A program made the translations under genes and the position numbers. Under the pieces are notes generated by a model. That model was given only the letters and a program-made list of their open reading frames with translations, was not told the origin of the DNA and ran no database searches. A DNA stretch of 64,000 bases from the NCBI GenBank assembly GCA_017311185.1, contig JAESUZ010005523.1, positions 620,001 to 684,000 on the forward strand, written 5' to 3'. Positions 28,026 to 40,320 of this stretch are shown piece by piece (position 1 is the first letter of the stretch; each line of letters begins with the position of its first letter). This DNA comes from Proteles cristata cristata. Lineage: Eukaryota > Chordata > Mammalia > Carnivora > Hyaenidae.

Positions 28026-30129
28026 GTGGGTAGCCTAGCGCCAGAAGGCCACCCAGCTGCGTGTGCCCAGGTGCATCCCGGCCTCTGAGTGCCGGTGCAG
28101 ACCGTACCCTCTGCCTATACCTCCTTCCTTCCGCAGACCCAGACCAAGTACCATAACCTCTGGAAAGTCTACCCTGAGCCTCTACTTCCCCAGGATGATT
28201 TAGCGTCTTCCTCTGGCTTCCACTGCTTCGAAATAGGAGTGCAAACAAACATGCACTGGGTGCCCACTGGGTACTAGGCAGTTTACACAAATTATTTGGA
28301 TAGGAGGGATCACATAACCCTGCTTGAACAGAAGATCAAGAATATTAAGTGACTTTTCCAAAGTCACGTGGCTGGAAAATGGTGGGAGAGTCTACACTTT
28401 GAGCATTCAATCACGCAACAAACCTCTACTGAGCTACTATGTGTTGGACACTCTTCCAGGTACTGGGGACATACTGGCAAACAAAGATATATGTCCTTAA
28501 AATGACCGTTTCAATGTTGACTACCACTTAACAGTTGTACTGAGCCTCCACAGAGAGATGTAATCATAGTGGAGCCTGCCACTGGCAGTAATTGGAAGAG
28601 AGAGGGGAAGATCTGGAAAGGGTGTTTGCTAGAATTATACTTGAGTTGAGCTTTAAAAAGCAAGGAGAAAAAAATAAAACAGGTAATGAGAAGGAAAAGC
28701 ATGCCAGACAGAGAAACTACAAAGGCTGGAAGCGTGAACAAAGGAGGTATTTGTTGAACTGCGGAGAGGATAGGGCTGGAGAGGTAGGCAGGGGCAGATC
28801 CTGCACAGCCCTTTGCAAGTTTCAGGCAGGGGATGAAACTGTGGCTGTCTGAGGAGAATGGAGCACAGAGGGCCAAGATTGGAAGTGAAGAGACAAGTCA
28901 AGAGACTTCAGGTGTTCCAGGGGAGAGATGAGAGAAGCTTGGACCAGGACAGCCATAGATTGGAGGTGGATTAAAGTAAGAGGAAGGGGGTGAGAGGCGA
29001 GGGTCAGGAGGGTGTCCTCCAGATCCAGTCAGTGTCTGGCTTGATCGAAGTGCTGATGGACGGAAGTGCGCTATACTGAAACTGACGACTGACAACACGG
29101 ATGGACTATAATTTGGAGGAACGTACTCCATTTCGACCATATTAAACTTCATGTGTTTTCAGCTATGTAGATGGATGTACTGAGTTAGCTCTGCAGTTCT
29201 GGAGCTCAGAGAAAAAGTCTGAGCTAGAGATAGAATGGTCTGAGTCATGGACTTGGGGACAACACATAGAACGAGAAGAGAGCCCAGACCTGGGTCTTCA
29301 GTCTTCAGCGCTTTTAAATGTTCTAATTTCCCATCGGAAACTTCTCACCAGCTCTGTCTCCCTGGGTTCATGAGGTTTATTGTATGTCTCAACAGTCTTC
29401 TGCCCAGACAGCTATGCATTTTTCATTTGTCCGCGGGCTGCCCACAGCTTTTCCATCCTGTGTGAGTTCTGTGTTAGGTGAAACATAGATGAGGGCCTTG
29501 CGCCAGTCCCTGGGTAGCCCCCGGACAGGGCGGAACAGACACAGGAATTTGCAAAACATGGTTTGCTCTGCTCCCTTTAGACATAGAGACCAGGGCCCAC
29601 ACTGGGGTCAAGGGCTGTTATCTTCAAGGCTGCCAGCAGGTGAGGGAGGAGGCGGAGCAAAGGCAAGTAAAGATGTCACAAAGCTTTCTTACCATCTTGA
29701 AGTTGCCTTTGTCTTGACCCAGTATTTACTCTCTTGCCAACTTTGTTTTCCAGAGTTCTGACAAAGTTTGTTCTGGCAGTTTCTGTTGTTTTTTTAATAT
29801 CTCTGTGGAGGAATCGGAGTTTGGAATGCCCGCTCTGCCATTTTGCTGATGCCTACAGACCCTTTTCAATCATGTTTCTTGCTGCTGCATAATCAGCATG
29901 ACTGTATAGAGTTCAACTAGATCATTTCCCCACCAAGAATTGTATTAAAGGAGAATGCATAAATAAACATTTTGTTATAATGTACAAATTACAAGTATTG
30001 AAGTGGGGGATACTTCCCATCTAGTTTGTATACAAATTCCGTTGACTCACCTGGTCACCTCTGGTCATTTGTCTCCTACTTTCGTTCTTGGCACTGTTGG
30101 CAGAGAGAACGGCAGGACCAGAGATCAAG

Positions 30130-30330
30130 TGCAAGGATTCTGAAGTCCAAACAATCTAACTTTGAATTGGTCTCCACCATTTAGTAGGCCAAACCCAAGA
30201 TCAAGTTATTTCACTTTTGCAAGCTTCAGTTTACTTATTGGTAAAATGGGAGCAGATCCCTACCTCTCTGATGTGAGATTCCAATGGGAAAATGCACACA
30301 GAGTCATGAATACCATACCTGCACATAGTA
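30130..30330 (+). repeat. MIR element
   Basis: MIR layout: ATTCTGAAGTCCAAACAATC, then TATTTCACTTTTGCAAGCTT, then TTTACTTATTGGTAAAATGG and a terminal ATACCATACCTGCACATAGT. Confidence 0.8.
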
Positions 30331-31271
30331 AATAAGCATTCGTCCTATTAAATCAGGGCACGGGGTTACTAGGAAGGGAAGGAGGGAGCTGCGTGGGGCA
30401 TGCTGGGAAGCAGCAAGCCATTGGGTCTGGCTGTAGGGTGCTATGCAACAAGAGGGTCAGGCCTGTTTTACCCTTGGCAACAGGGAGCCAGCAAAGTTTC
30501 TTGAGCTAAAGGATCATGAGATTAAGGATGTGCCTTAAGAGATCCATCCTCAGAGAAGAGATCTGGGGAGGGGAAGTGAGAGAAGATGAATTATTAAGAG
30601 ATATTAAGAGGTTAGAAATTATGTTCTGAAGTTCAGGGGAAAGACAAAGGCATATTTGAGTCAGAAGCAGTTATGAGTTTAAATAACATCTATGTGCTGA
30701 TGGCTCCCAAATTTCTCTCTCCCATTAGGATCTCTCATTGTCACTGGGGTGTTTAGTAGGCATCTCAGACCAGTGCCACGATCTCTCTGCTGAGCTCCCT
30801 GGGACCACCTTTGTCCTTTGCAATCTGTCCTCAGCACCAAAACCAGGTGATGCCTTTAAACTTGAGTCAGAGCATGGTCTGTGCTTCCAAGAACATCCTG
30901 GTTGTACCTAGCTCACTCAAGGGAGAAACCAATGGCCGACAGTGGCCTACGGGCTCCTGGTGTCCTCCCTGACTTCATTTCTTCCATCACTACACACTCT
31001 CTCCCCTCAGTCACTCGGCTGCAGCCATACCGACCTCCTCACTGGCCCTTGAACACACCTGGTGCAATTTGACCTTGGGACATGGCAGCTGCTCCACCTG
31101 GAATGCTCTTTCTCCAGATTCCTGCACGGTCCTCACTCTTCACTCCCTCGCAGCCTCTGGGTGTTTCTCAAAAGTCACCTTCATCAACAGACGTTCCTTG
31201 AGCATCCCCATAAAAAATGTCAGCACTTCCCTCCGCCTCCCTCTTCCTTCCTCTTTTTGAAAAAAATTGTA

Positions 31272-31490
31272 GGGGCGCCTAGGTGGCTCAGTCAGTTGGG
31301 CGGCTGACTTTGGCTCAGGTCATGATCTCACGGTTCGTGGGTTCGAGCCCTGCATTGGGCTCTGTGCTGACAGCTAGTTCAGAGCCTGGAACCTGTTTTG
31401 GATTCCATGTCTCCCTCTCTTTCTGACCCTCCCCTGCTCACGCTGTCTCTCTCTCTCTCTCAGAAATAAATAAAACATTTAAATTTTTTT
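31272..31490 (+). repeat. CAN-type SINE inside an L2
   Basis: The complete head GGGGCGCCTAGGTGGCTCAG runs to the tail AAATAAATAAAACATTTAAA. Confidence 0.92.
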
Positions 31491-31517
31491 TAAAAAATTA
31501 AATTAAATTTAAAAATT

Positions 31518-31719
31518 AAAAACATTAATGTTTTTCTTTATTTCTAAGAGACGGAGCATGAACAAGAGAGGGGCAGAGAGAGAGAGGGAGGGAAACACAG
31601 AATCTAAAGCAGGCTCTAGGCTCTGAGCTGTTAGCACAGAGCCCAACACAGCACTTGAAGTCATGTGCCGTGAGATCATGACCTGAGCCAAAGTTGCACA
31701 CTTAACCAACTGAGCACCT
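31518..31719 (-). repeat. CAN-type SINE inside an L2, head shortened
   Basis: A minus-strand element from TGTTTTTCTTTATTTCTAAG to CTTAACCAACTGAGCACCT. It lacks part of the usual CCACCCAGG head. It was probably targeted to the A-rich tail of the adjacent plus-strand SINE. Confidence 0.88.
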
Positions 31720-32737
31720 TCCTTTCCTCCCTTTTTATTTCTTCCTGGTGCTCACAAGTTTGAGCACACTCTTTATTATGCCCTCATCGATCACAAATTC
31801 ATCTTTTTCTAGGTGAAATGAACACTTCACCTATTTGCCTCATTATCCTTCTCTTCTCCTGGGATGTATGCTTTAGGGGAGCAGGGATCCTGGTCTGTCC
31901 TGCTCTCTGCTGTGTCCCAGTGTCCAGAACTGTGCCAGGTATATCGTAAGGGTCAATAAACATTAAATAAATAAAATTAACCTGAATGGAGCTGAACACT
32001 GGATCCACAGGAGGTGAGACTTGGGGAGAAATCAAGGAAAAGACAGAATTGGTGAAGAGCAGGACCTCGGCAGTGGCCCCTCTGAGGGGTGCAGAGGTAG
32101 GAGACGCTCCAGAAACCAAGGAGGCAAGTGAAATGATGATTTCAAGAAAAAAATGGCTAACGGGCACCAAACTGTTAAATAGGAGTCATTTTAGTAAAGG
32201 CAAATTCATGGTTAATGAAGAACATAGAAAAAAGTATTCTCAGAGACTTGGGATAGGAAGGCAAAATGGTACAGAAACTTTACAGGTCAACTTGGCCACA
32301 TCTTAAAATGTAACCATAGACGGTATAATCCAGCTATTCCATTTCTTAGTCTCTTCCATGTATATGTAAACTTGCACATGTACACAGAGGCATGCCCAGG
32401 AATATTTCCTGCAATGTTCTTGCTGATAGTGGAAATTTGAAAACAATCGGAGAAAGGACCAGCTTGAATATATTGTAGTACAGTTGTCACATGAAATGCA
32501 GTGTACCTGATCCATGTATATATTGACAGAGCTGGATCACCATGACATGACGTTAAGGACATAAGGTGTGTTCCTGAAATCACATACGCTGTGATCCATC
32601 TTCCATTAAAAATGACAAAGTGGGGGCGGGGGGAAAAGGAAGAATTATGGGTGATTTAAAATGTTTTGTCCTATAATTGTAAGGTTTTTAAAAAATCTTG
32701 GGTCTACATTATATTTATAATATGATAAAAACTTTAT

Positions 32738-32955
32738 GGGGCGCCTGGGTGGCTCAGTCAGTTAAGCATCTGACTTAGGCTCAGGTCATGATCTCGCAGT
32801 TCATGGGTTCGAGCCCCACATCAGGCTCTGTACTGACAGCCAGCTCAGAGCCTGGAGCCTGTTTCAGATTCTGTGCCTTACTCTCTCTGACCCTCCCCTG
32901 CTCACGCTGTCTCTCTCTCTCTCTCAAAAGTAAATAAAAAGTTAAAAAAATTGAG
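32738..32955 (+). repeat. CAN-type SINE
   Basis: The intact head GGGGCGCCTGGGTGGCTCAG at 32,738 is followed by a CT-rich tail ending in AAAAGTAAATAAAAAGTTAA. Confidence 0.93.
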
Positions 32956-35900
32956 ATGATCAAGGGGAGAATTTTTATGGTTGAAGGAGAGGAGCATTGC
33001 AAGGTATCAGCAGGTGGTTAATTTTTAAAGTTAGTTTGTATATCTCTGAAGGATAAATCATATAATATCAGCAGCCAACATCACTGAGGGCTGACGACAA
33101 ATGCCAGGGTATTAACAAAAGCAAAGCAGGGAGTATCTGGTCCCCACCCCTCTCCTAGCCAGTTCTGTCTCACACACACACCCCCCACCTCTTTAGAGTC
33201 AATACCAACATCACACTAAGCAGAGTGGTGCATTCGCAGGTCCCCATCTGTAAAATCTGCATCAGAATTCTGTATGTTTCTTTAAAAATCATAGCCCTTT
33301 ATCATTTCCTGAAGTCCTGCTGGCTTTGGAAATATGCCTGATATTTCCTGAACTTACTGTGCCTTAAGGAATCTGAAAATTTTTGTTCTTTCTTTATTAT
33401 CCACAAATTATAGTGGTTCAGCAAAAATGTCTCTATTATGGCCTCAATATTAATGAAACTAAACTATGTAATGCTTAACAAAAAGTCCTAAGTAATCTCC
33501 TGGCCATGACTGCTCTTTATCTACTGTCCTTAGGTCTGCCAAATGGGCTGCTAAAAGGAACTAAAAGGAATTGAAACCAACCCATAAAAATTGGATCCAC
33601 GCTTATTTAGCGACGACACCCTGTGTGCCATTCTCCCACCCCTCGCTATGCGTTAGCTGCGCACATTAATGGTCATCGGCACTGCATCTGTGCCAAGCAG
33701 AGGAGGGGGAGATGTCTGTCTGTCTGTGTGCCTTGACTCCCTAACCGGAAGTGTGTAAATCAGTCCCAGGTGGTGTCCAATTCCGCCAGCACTGAGAAAA
33801 GGGAGGCTTTTCCATGTCTGTTCAGTTTACCCAGATCGCCCTTGAAGGATGAGGTACCACTTCAAAGAGGCAGGCATTCCGCGGGTGGCCTTATAGCTTC
33901 TGGTTGATTTATGCTGGAGTTTAGCTACTGCCTTTGGAAAGACTTTGTTGCATGGAGTATATTTATCTGACCTTTCTTTGAATAGACAACCCCACAGCAG
34001 CTCGTAGGAAAGAATGGGTCCTCCATATAGAGAGGTGGCATTTGGATGAGCTGCAGGAATTCCGGTGCTTCTCCAAGTTTGATCCCTTAAGCCTGCACTG
34101 ACCATCTTACAGCTGGGCTCAATACACCCCAGACTGATGAGAAGTGGGCAGACATCCTGCGGGGGGATATATGACGTGGAATTTGGGGTGGTTCATCGCT
34201 TTAATAAGAATCAGACTTAGGTCACTCAGGATCCAAGAGAGTCATTGGAGATTCCCAGCACCATTAAATTGAGTTTGTTTTATTTAACAAGCTGTATTAA
34301 CACTGGGCATCTGGTGGGGCTGGGGTGGGGGGATTATGGTCAGTGAGGACATATGCTCCCTTAAAGACCCGAGAGCCCATGCTTTGCGAACCATGTAGAA
34401 AGTGAAGTGAGAAGTGGTATGTATGCTCTCAAGAGGGTCTCTCCCTGTAGGGTTTGATTTGCCCAAGTATGAAGTAGACTCTCATTATTTGACACCCCCG
34501 CTTCCACAGGATGGGTTATTTGGGGCATCAAATCCTGTTTCTTAGATACGTTTTGCCATGAAAGAGTGCTGCCGTTCTCATAAAAGAAACCCCAAACCCA
34601 GGTGCTACGTGAGACTCAGTCAGACAGGGCTCTGCCCTCTGAGAAAGGAAAGGCCTGTGGCCCGCTGAAGGGTGCGCACCTTCTCAGGGTCTCCTCTTGC
34701 AGAAGCCCCCCTCACTGACACGCATCACAGTGAGAAACTCCAGACACAGCCTGTGCCTTTCTCTCCAGAACCCCCAGGCCTTAGAGAGTTGCTGTTGTGT
34801 GTTAGTAGGGTAGAGGTAACACCTTGCCTCCAGAGATGGGGTATGAACAGAGCAGCTGTTTTATTCCTGGCTTCTTCCTAACAAGTTTAAGTGCATTTCC
34901 CAGGAACATCTTCCGACAAGGCAAAGCCAAAGTCCTGGAGGCCAAATTGCCCCCGACTCACTTGCAACTTTTCCCTCTCAGGCTATATGTCCCTTCTCCT
35001 CAGGGGGTGCTGCTGGAAGAGTGTCTGATTCCCAGAAATCTCTGCCTATACTGCCTTTCTGCTTCCTAGACTGTCCACTAGCCATCCCAAACTGCATGGA
35101 TTGTTTCATTTCAGCAAGGCATTAGTCCAAGCTGAGTGCCTTCCTCCAAAGATATTTAAGACAAGACACTTAAATAGGATACAATAACATAAATATGCCA
35201 GAGAAAAAGATGCGGGTGTTCCATAGAGAGGCGTTAGCCGATGCAGGGTCAATTAGGGCTCCCACTGGGTACCCAAGGAGCGCTATCTTGTTAATGGAGA
35301 TCCTCACTGAGTTACTCTCTGAAGATCCTTTCCAGAAGTGAAATTAAAATCACGCAATTAAAATGTTCACAGTTGGGGCTGGATGTTCTTGAACTGATTG
35401 AAAGATGAAGAAGTGGACATGCCAACATTTTGAAACAGCACTTGTCTCTGTAATTAAGTGCAATTAACTGGCATAATTGTCTACTTTCTGCATATAAGAC
35501 TGATTGCAACACTAAGACTTTAAAAAAACAGTATGCCCTTCATCGGATTCCTCATCCCAACTTTACCAAAATTCTCATCGATGCATGAAGATTGGCAAAA
35601 TGATGATTTGGCACACTGACTCTACCATCAATGTTACAGGGTGAACATATCAGGAAAATGGAGGACAGACATGTTGGAGAAAACAGACTTACATGCTGTT
35701 CATGCACATCATTTCTCCTAAACTCCTACACTTTTGTGTTTCCACAATAGAGAATAGATCTAACAACTTTTCCCTGGCTCTCTCCAGGGAAGTGATAACC
35801 AAAAAGCAACTTCCAAAGGTGTAAATAAAAGTTCAGTTCACTAGCTTTAAAAAAAAAGATTTTGTTTCTTCTTATTCTAGAAAATCTGGAAAACGCTGGA

Positions 35901-36709
35901 ATAATAAAGACAAAGAAGTTTCACACATTCTTACCAGAGGGATAATCACTGAGTATTTCTTTTGTTTTCCTATTATATATGCATACTTTAACTAGTAATG
36001 AAGATGTATTTTCACATATGCTATGCACATACCCTAATTGTACATATTACAAATATTTTTCTTGTTACTAAAAAATTCATAAACATTTTTGAAATGTTTA
36101 AAAAAACCCTCATTATATGGACCTACCATCATCTTATGATTAGAACAAGAGGTTATACAAAGTATTTTCTATTATAAAGCTGCAGAAAGGAACCTCTTGT
36201 TACAAAAGTCTGGCTGTATTTCTGATTTTTTTTTTTCCCCGAGAAGGCTTTCTTATAAGTGCAAATCCCCTGGCCAGAGTTCATTTTGTAATTCTAAAAA
36301 TTTTTCAGGTTTTTGAGGCTTGTACTGTCAAATTACCTCCAGAAAGGTAACCAATGGACATTTCCATTAGCAGGATAAGAAGTTACCTAATTCCCTCCAT
36401 CCCCTCCAACACTGAGTATCATCTCTATAAGAAAAGTTCAAAAACTCTTCCTAGGGACAGCTCCTAGTGGGTCTAGGGCAAATTGCAACCTAAACCTGAA
36501 TTGCTCACGTCTCTAGCTGTGCTTTCCAGCAAAGGCGAAGGCACATGGGGCCAGCACCAGCTAGATATCCAGCAGGGCAACTGAGGTATAGCCATGGGCT
36601 ATAGTGAGCTGGAGGGTGAGCTAGCTGCTGGCATCCATGAGGGCATCCACATAGCAGGTTAGTCTAGACCCTGTTCTCATGTCACCCACACCCCCTCCAT
36701 CTTTTCCAG

Positions 36710-36829
36710 CTGTGTTGGCCAAAGATGGACACAAGGTCATCCTCCAGAAGATAGAAGACTGGAATGTGGTAGAACTCATGGTAAATGAAGAAGTCGTCTT
36801 TTACTGCAACATCACAGATTTGGAATTTG
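36710..36829 (+). CDS. C10orf53: C10orf53 orthologue (UPF0728), exon 2
   Basis: After the split Ala codon it encodes VLAKDGHKVILQKIEDWNVV and ELMVNEEVVFYCNITDLEF plus one base. The EDWNVVELMVNEE segment is nearly identical to human (from memory). The acceptor is TTCCAG (AG at 36,708-36,709) and the donor is GTAAGT at 36,830. The frame that runs past the donor to 36,897 is intron read-through. Confidence 0.94.
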
Positions 36830-37535
36830 GTAAGTCCTTCAGCACTGCTCCCAAGCAGCATTTTACCTTCTCAGAAACATGCTCAATTTCTAGTTGAAGT
36901 GGCCAGTTGGTTAGGACCAGATTCAAGTTGGGGTTTGTTGTGGTTTTTTTTTTTGAGTCCTAAATTCTTACTCAAAGCCCTGTGCTCTGTGTTACATGAA
37001 TGAGCACATCTTAAATGACACAAAGTGCTTGATGCTCCTTCCCAGAACACTGGACACAAAAGAGGGACAGAAAGAAAAATGAGGTTTTAACCTCAGATTT
37101 CAAATGATGTAATGGGCACTTAGGGGTAATAGGTTTGTGGGTTTTCTCTTTTTCTTTCTTTTTATTTTCACATATTAACAATGCGTGTTTTATTATTATT
37201 TGCCTTCAAAACAGATTTCTTCCATTTGATTATTCTACCTAGACTTGCTAAGACAATTAGAGTCAGTACCCCCGCAGTGCATGGCATTATTGGTGACATT
37301 CTAGGGATTTCATTGCCCTGGAGAGCTTCCTGCCTCACAGGCTGGCATCGCGCATACCGCGCTCTGCTCAGAAGTAAAAGCTTTTGCTTTTATTATACTC
37401 TGTTAAAGGCTAGTTAACAATTTACCTGTCTGTGTACTTTGAGACTTGACTTCTAGTGGAAATTGTACGTGTGTCTTACATGACATGAAAGTGTACAGAA
37501 AGCTGGTCAAAGGAAAATTATATCTATTTCCCTAG
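36830..37535 (+). other. C10orf53 orthologue intron 2
   Basis: Unique-looking sequence with a T-rich run near 36,945; no repeat or exon is recognised. Confidence 0.6.
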
Positions 37536-37600
37536 GAGGTGATGGTCAACTAGACCCGTTGTGTGAAAAAGCCAGGATAGCCGTCCTAGAGGCCTACTGA
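37536..37600 (+). CDS. C10orf53: C10orf53 orthologue (UPF0728), exon 3 and stop
   Basis: It completes a Gly codon and encodes GDGQLDPLCEKARIAVLEAY followed by TGA at 37,598-37,600. The acceptor is CCTAG (AG at 37,534-37,535). A second AG three bases downstream (37,537-37,538) makes a tandem acceptor whose use would delete one Gly. The human tail differs by only a few residues (from memory). Confidence 0.93.
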
Positions 37601-37905
37601 TCTTCTTGCCCGGACAGGCATCTCAAGTCAACAAAACAGCAGCTGCCTCTGGCCCTTGTGTGAGGCAAACAAAAGCAGTTATTCCAGGATGCTGGGCTCT
37701 GCCGGTCCAAGGTAATGCCTGTCTGTCCTTCAGCCTGCCCACCACAGGCTCTCTCACTCGGCTACAGGGGAACAAGCCCCCCCTCAAAATAATAAAAGCA
37801 CATCATCATTTGCACCATCTTTCAATCTCAACCCACAGGGAGAGTCCTCCAATATCAGGTATGCATTGAGCTGAGGGAAATAATAAAATGCAATCTAATA
37901 ACAGA
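37601..37905 (+). other. C10orf53 orthologue candidate 3' UTR
   Basis: No coding similarity follows the stop. Two AATAAA hexamers, at 37,791-37,796 and 37,882-37,887, could end the transcript. Confidence 0.5.
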
Positions 37906-39753
37906 GAGCCATCCTGTACTAATAACATAGAGTTTGCCAGGAGCATCTAAGATTCCATTCTCTAGAAAGGAAAGAGCTAGGAACACGTAAAATTAAAGAT
38001 TGTGGGGGAAAGGTGCGCAGGGAGGGAGGAGAGTGGTCCTTGAAAATCTGAATCCAGAGTTAATGTCAGTATTTGGAAACCTGGCCATTTCTACAGGTTG
38101 ATTTCTTGTTCCCGGTGCAATAGTATTTTAAGTGTTAATGTACAATTACCTAAAGTCAAATCGTTGATTATTCTTCACAAGAAAAGTATCTGCCCTCTTC
38201 TGCATTAGCCAGTCCAACAAGCTGTCCTCTTCTGAAGAGGGCCAGAAAGAGCCCAGGACAGACGGATAAAGTTGCTGCTGGTAGGATGTTGGTCATGGGC
38301 ACTGTAAAACTCAGCCATGTCAGAGGGACGCTCTTTGTACTTTCAGATCCTGTGCACCACACTGTAGTGCCCGTTCTTAGCTATAGAGAAATGCAGATAT
38401 CGATCTAATGACGTTAGCTGTGAGGTCATGGTAAAAACGCATCACACCTTGTAGAGGAAAGATAGGTTCCTTCATGAAAGACTCTGGGCTCCCTGGTGAA
38501 AGAGAAGGGCTTTCAGGGCCTCGGCAAGGCCATCGGCGGCCTCCGGCGCAGCCCCCTTGGGGAGGCAATCACCCTGCTCCCCACGGCTTCACTGTACCTG
38601 GGAAGCCATCCTTCCCATGACTCCAGGTGGTCTCAAACCTGCACCCCAGAACTTCAAAGGAATCTGCAAGGCGATGAAACCACTTGTACAAGTTCTTTCT
38701 TGCATGTGAGGAGATGGGCGATAGAATTTTCATTTTCAGCCAAAGCGTCACTTACCAGATTTCATTCAGAGATTACGATGCTTTAGCATTCTGGAAATAC
38801 TTAATCATCCTCATTGAGAATCTGCGGCTAAAAAGAATGTCCCCCTGGCATCTGGTGCCAGTTCTCACACGTCTTCAGTAAACCCTAGATTCAGTCTCTC
38901 TTTCTCAAAGAGCAGTTTAAGTTATTATAGATGTAGAATTATGCTTTCATACAAACATTTCACTCTAAGAGAAGTACATTTTCATTACAGCCAAATGGAA
39001 AAATACAAGTGGGGAAAGGGTATAAATCTGATAGCATTTTGGTATATTTCAATTTAAGTTTCTTGTACTTATATCTGAATATTCATTAAGAGATAGATAT
39101 ATAAAGAAATTGATTTCACTAAGTTGAGACCACATTGCATGTACCCAATCTATTTTTTTAACTTAGCATTTTATGTTGACCTTCTTCCCAAGGGACTAAA
39201 ACATTTGTCCAAGTATTCTATCATGAATCAGGAAGTTTCTTCCTCCTTGAATAGTGATTTCCACTTTCACTACCATAACTTTTTCGGCTAAGAAATAAAA
39301 TGGCAAGCTTTCCCATCAGCATTCAGTGCAGCAACTTCAGCTTGAAGGACTCTGGCCCTTCCTCGGGCTCTGCAGCCCCTGTGTTGGGTAAGCGCCCCAC
39401 CAGGCAGCTACCTTGCCCCACTGACACACACCCCTAACCTGTATTTGTGCCCTCCGAGGAGCCCTCCACCATGACCCAGACCTGCTCTCCTTCCTTCCCT
39501 GACCAGAGCAGAAGGGCACATAAGGCAAGATTGTACACAATTCTAAGATGAACTTGAGCGTGCAAAGCTTCCAGGAGATGCCTGTGCCCAGTGCTGCATT
39601 CCAGTTTCAATCAGGGTTAAATGAGGTATGAATCAGCATCTCCAGAACAAGTCACAAAGTTACTTCTGTGTAGTAGGCTTGGTGGGGCAGGGCTGCAAGA
39701 CTTTCATTTCTTCCCTCCATGGAAGAAATGTTTTTCAGCGGTGGGATTTTTAC

Positions 39754-39804
<51 letters not shown>

Positions 39805-39854
39805 GAATTGGAGGGTGCTTTTCAAACAAACATTTAAAATAAAATCAAGAATGT
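37906..39854. other. Intergenic region downstream of C10orf53
   Basis: Mostly unique-looking sequence with one TG microsatellite. A possible old LINE-like fragment lies at about 39,100-39,290. No gene is seen; the open frames here have no family similarity. Confidence 0.55.
39756..39801. repeat. (TG)n microsatellite, about 23 units
   Basis: An uninterrupted TG run, directly upstream of a SINE. The Cys/Val-rich frames across it are repeat translations. Confidence 0.97.
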
Positions 39855-40058
39855 TGGGGTGACTGGGTGGCTCAGTTAGTTGGGCATCCAACTTTCGATT
39901 TTGGCTTGAGAATTGATCTCACAGTTTGTGAAATTGAGCCCCACATTGGGCTCTGCAATGAGAGCGTGGAGCCCGTTTGGGATTCTCTCTCGCCCTCTCT
40001 CCCTGCCCATCCATGTTCCCCCCCACCTCTCTTTCTCACAATAAATAAATATACTTCA
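39855..40058 (+). repeat. CAN-type SINE (older, diverged)
   Basis: The head TGACTGGGTGGCTCAGTTAG is followed by a diverged body and the tail ACAATAAATAAATATACTTC. Confidence 0.88.
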
Positions 40059-40068
40059 AATATATTAG

Positions 40069-40320
40069 TGGTGCCTAGGTGGCTCAGTCGGTTAAGCATC
40101 TGACATCTGACATTGACTCAGGTCATGATCTCATAGTTCGTGGGTTTGAGCCCCATGTTGGGCTCTGTACTGACAGCTATCTCAGAGCCTGGAGCCTGCT
40201 TCGGATTCTGTGTCTCCCTCTCTCTCTGCCCCTCCTCTGCTCATGCTCCACCTCTCTCTGTCTCTCTGTCTTTTTCTCTCTCTAAATGAATAAACATTAA
40301 AAATATTTTTAATAAAAATA
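40069..40320 (+). repeat. CAN-type SINE with internal duplication
   Basis: The head GTGCCTAGGTGGCTCAGTCG is followed by CATCTGACATCTGACATTGA, in which an 8-base unit (CATCTGA) is repeated relative to other copies. The tail reads AATGAATAAACATTAAAAAT. Confidence 0.9.

Larger units (their letters stand above)
30700..31976 (+). repeat. L2 LINE 3' end, split by two SINEs
   Basis: The first part, about 30,700-31,270, has the L2 order CTCCACCTGGAATGCTCTTT, then TTCCTTGAGCATCCCC. The last part, 31,720-31,976, has GGGGAGCAGGGATCCTGGTC then TGTGCCAGGTATATCG and a terminal CAATAAACATTAAATAAATA. The SINEs at 31,272 and 31,518 lie between. Confidence 0.75.
28026..36709 (+). other. C10orf53 orthologue intron 1
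   Basis: It holds an L2-like end (about 28,396-28,490), a MIR (30,130-30,330), an L2 split by two SINEs (30,700-31,976), a third SINE (32,738-32,955) and an old LINE-like or uncertain repeat at about 35,870-36,420. From 33,000 to 35,860 I see little repeat sequence, and 35,240-35,500 clusters AATTA motifs (see findings). No additional exon is supported. Confidence 0.65.

Noticed and set aside
39621..39842. Cys-Val repeat frames
   Set aside because: Translation of a (TG)n microsatellite.
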